DNA of 6,514 nucleotides, taken from positions 1 through 6,514 of the forward strand of contig CAAEKQ010000167.1 in assembly GCA_900756575.1 (NCBI GenBank), in the 5' to 3' direction. Every line of letters starts with the position of its first letter. Positions within the stretch are counted from its first letter, which is position 1. The notes beneath the pieces are model-generated. The model saw nothing but the letters and a program-made list of their open reading frames with translations, did not search any database and was not told the origin of the DNA. Source of the stretch: an uncultured Oscillospiraceae bacterium (GTDB taxonomy: Bacteria; Bacillota; Clostridia; Oscillospirales; Oscillospiraceae). Shown one piece after another: positions 5,699 through 6,514 of this stretch. The position numbers and the translations under genes are program-made.

Positions 5699-6514
5699 AT
5701 GAAATATGCAAAACGAATCCTCAGCCTTATGCTGATGGTATCGGTTCTGGCCGGGATTCTGATTTTCCCCGCCTTTGCAGACCGTAAAATCGTCTCCGCC
5801 CCCGACGCCAAGCACGGGATCTATTACGTGGACGACGCCGGTTGCCTCAGCAGCACCACAAAAGACTATATCAACCGGCAAAACATCGCCTTAACCAACG
5901 CCTGTGGCGGTCAGGTGGCCGTGGTCACCCTGGATTATCTCAACGATCTGGACGCTGAGCAGTACGCCCGGAAGGTATTCAACGAATGGGGCGTAGGCGA
6001 TAAGAAGGCCAACAACGGCACCGTATTCGTGCTGGTCACGGAAGAAAAGAAGTGCTGGGTGGTTTCCGGCACCGGTCTGGAGGACAGCCTGAACAGCACG
6101 GTTCTCGAGAACATTCTGGAGCAAAATTGCTACGACAATCTGGATTCCGGACGCTATGATGCGGCGGTATACGACACCGTTCAGGCGATTTTCTCCTGGT
6201 ATGAGGAATACTACGGCATCTCCCTGGCAAACTACAGCTCCACCCAGGTTGCCTCCAGCCAGAGCAGCTCCGGCTGGGGCGGCGGCGTGGCTGCTGCGGG
6301 GCGTGCGGTTGGCTCGTTCTTCAGCCGGATTTTGAATCTGATTTTCTTTGTGATCATCATCATCGTCTTCCTGGCGGTGTTCTCCAGCATGGCCCGGAGC
6401 CCGTTCTTCTGGTGCTTCGGCCCCGGATGGTGTAGCGGCCCGAGAGGTCCCAGAGGCCCATGGGGCGGCGGATTCGGTGGCCCCGGAGGGTTCGGCGGCG
6501 GATTTGGCGGCGGC
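5699..6514 (+). CDS. TPM-domain (YgcG-like) secreted membrane-anchored protein, partial (3' end outside window)
   Basis: Exactly 272 codons are open to the right edge with no stop. The start ATG at 5699 follows GGAGG at 5687-5691 by 7 nt. Residues 1-28 look like a signal peptide (MKYAKR, hydrophobic core, likely cleavage after PAFA). Residues about 43-168 are a TPM domain: GGQVAVVTLDYL near 70-81, the hallmark FNEWGVGDKKANNGTVFVLV at 94-113, then VVSGTGLEDSL at 121-131. A Ser/Gly-rich linker leads to a membrane segment at about 212-228 (rich in Ile, Val and Phe). After it come a Cys/Trp-containing stretch (FFWCFGPGWCSGP) and a Gly/Pro/Phe tail starting GPRGPRGPWGGGFGG. TPM domains face the outside of the envelope; roles in photosystem repair or phosphatase activity are known only for plant and some bacterial members. 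It probably acts with TelA at the membrane. The exact function is unknown. Confidence 0.9.
   Translation, partial: MKYAKRILSLMLMVSVLAGILIFPAFADRKIVSAPDAKHGIYYVDDAGCLSSTTKDYINRQNIALTNACGGQVAVVTLDYLNDLDAEQYARKVFNEWGVGDKKANNGTVFVLVTEEKKCWVVSGTGLEDSLNSTVLENILEQNCYDNLDSGRYDAAVYDTVQAIFSWYEEYYGISLANYSSTQVASSQSSSGWGGGVAAAGRAVGSFFSRILNLIFFVIIIIVFLAVFSSMARSPFFWCFGPGWCSGPRGPRGPWGGGFGGPGGFGGGFGGG

Overview
The window looks like chromosomal DNA of a Gram-positive gut-type Clostridia, most likely the Oscillospirales/Ruminococcaceae area. This is inferred from the moderately high GC, AAAGGAG-type ribosome sites about 8 nt before starts, sharp TTGACA/TATAAT-type promoters, a lipobox lipoprotein, and a TelA/TPM gene pair. 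There is no rRNA, tRNA, CRISPR array, insertion sequence or other mobile element, and no intergenic stretch exceeds 300 bases.

The left two thirds (1-4259) is read on the minus strand. Its order of transcription is ilvA-type threonine ammonia-lyase (4259-3030), ribulose-phosphate 3-epimerase rpe (3013-2357), a 215-residue lipoprotein with a Gly/Asn-rich spacer (2237-1590), and a putative right-handed beta-helix protein that starts at 1385 and runs off the left edge inside a collagen-like Gly-Gly-Pro tail. ilvA and rpe are 16 bases apart and are probably co-transcribed. The lipoprotein and the beta-helix gene each have their own convincing promoter, and a perfect 12-bp stem separates them.

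The right third is read on the plus strand: a TelA-family protein (4504-5643), then 55 bases later a secreted, membrane-anchored TPM-domain protein (5699 onward), cut by the right edge in another Gly/Pro-rich tail. The two probably form an operon, and the gap between them holds two adjacent small stems.

ilvA and telA are divergent. Their 244-base intergenic region carries two back-to-back promoters, both with a perfect -35 and 17-base spacing. The -35 elements and the start of each spacer form an inverted repeat, so one regulator could control both directions. Metabolism (threonine deamination, pentose phosphate epimerisation) and envelope proteins (lipoprotein, TelA, TPM, possible surface beta-helix) are the two themes. 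No wholly new system is evident. The least explained parts are the beta-helix protein with its repeat tail, the lipoprotein, and the symmetric divergent control region.
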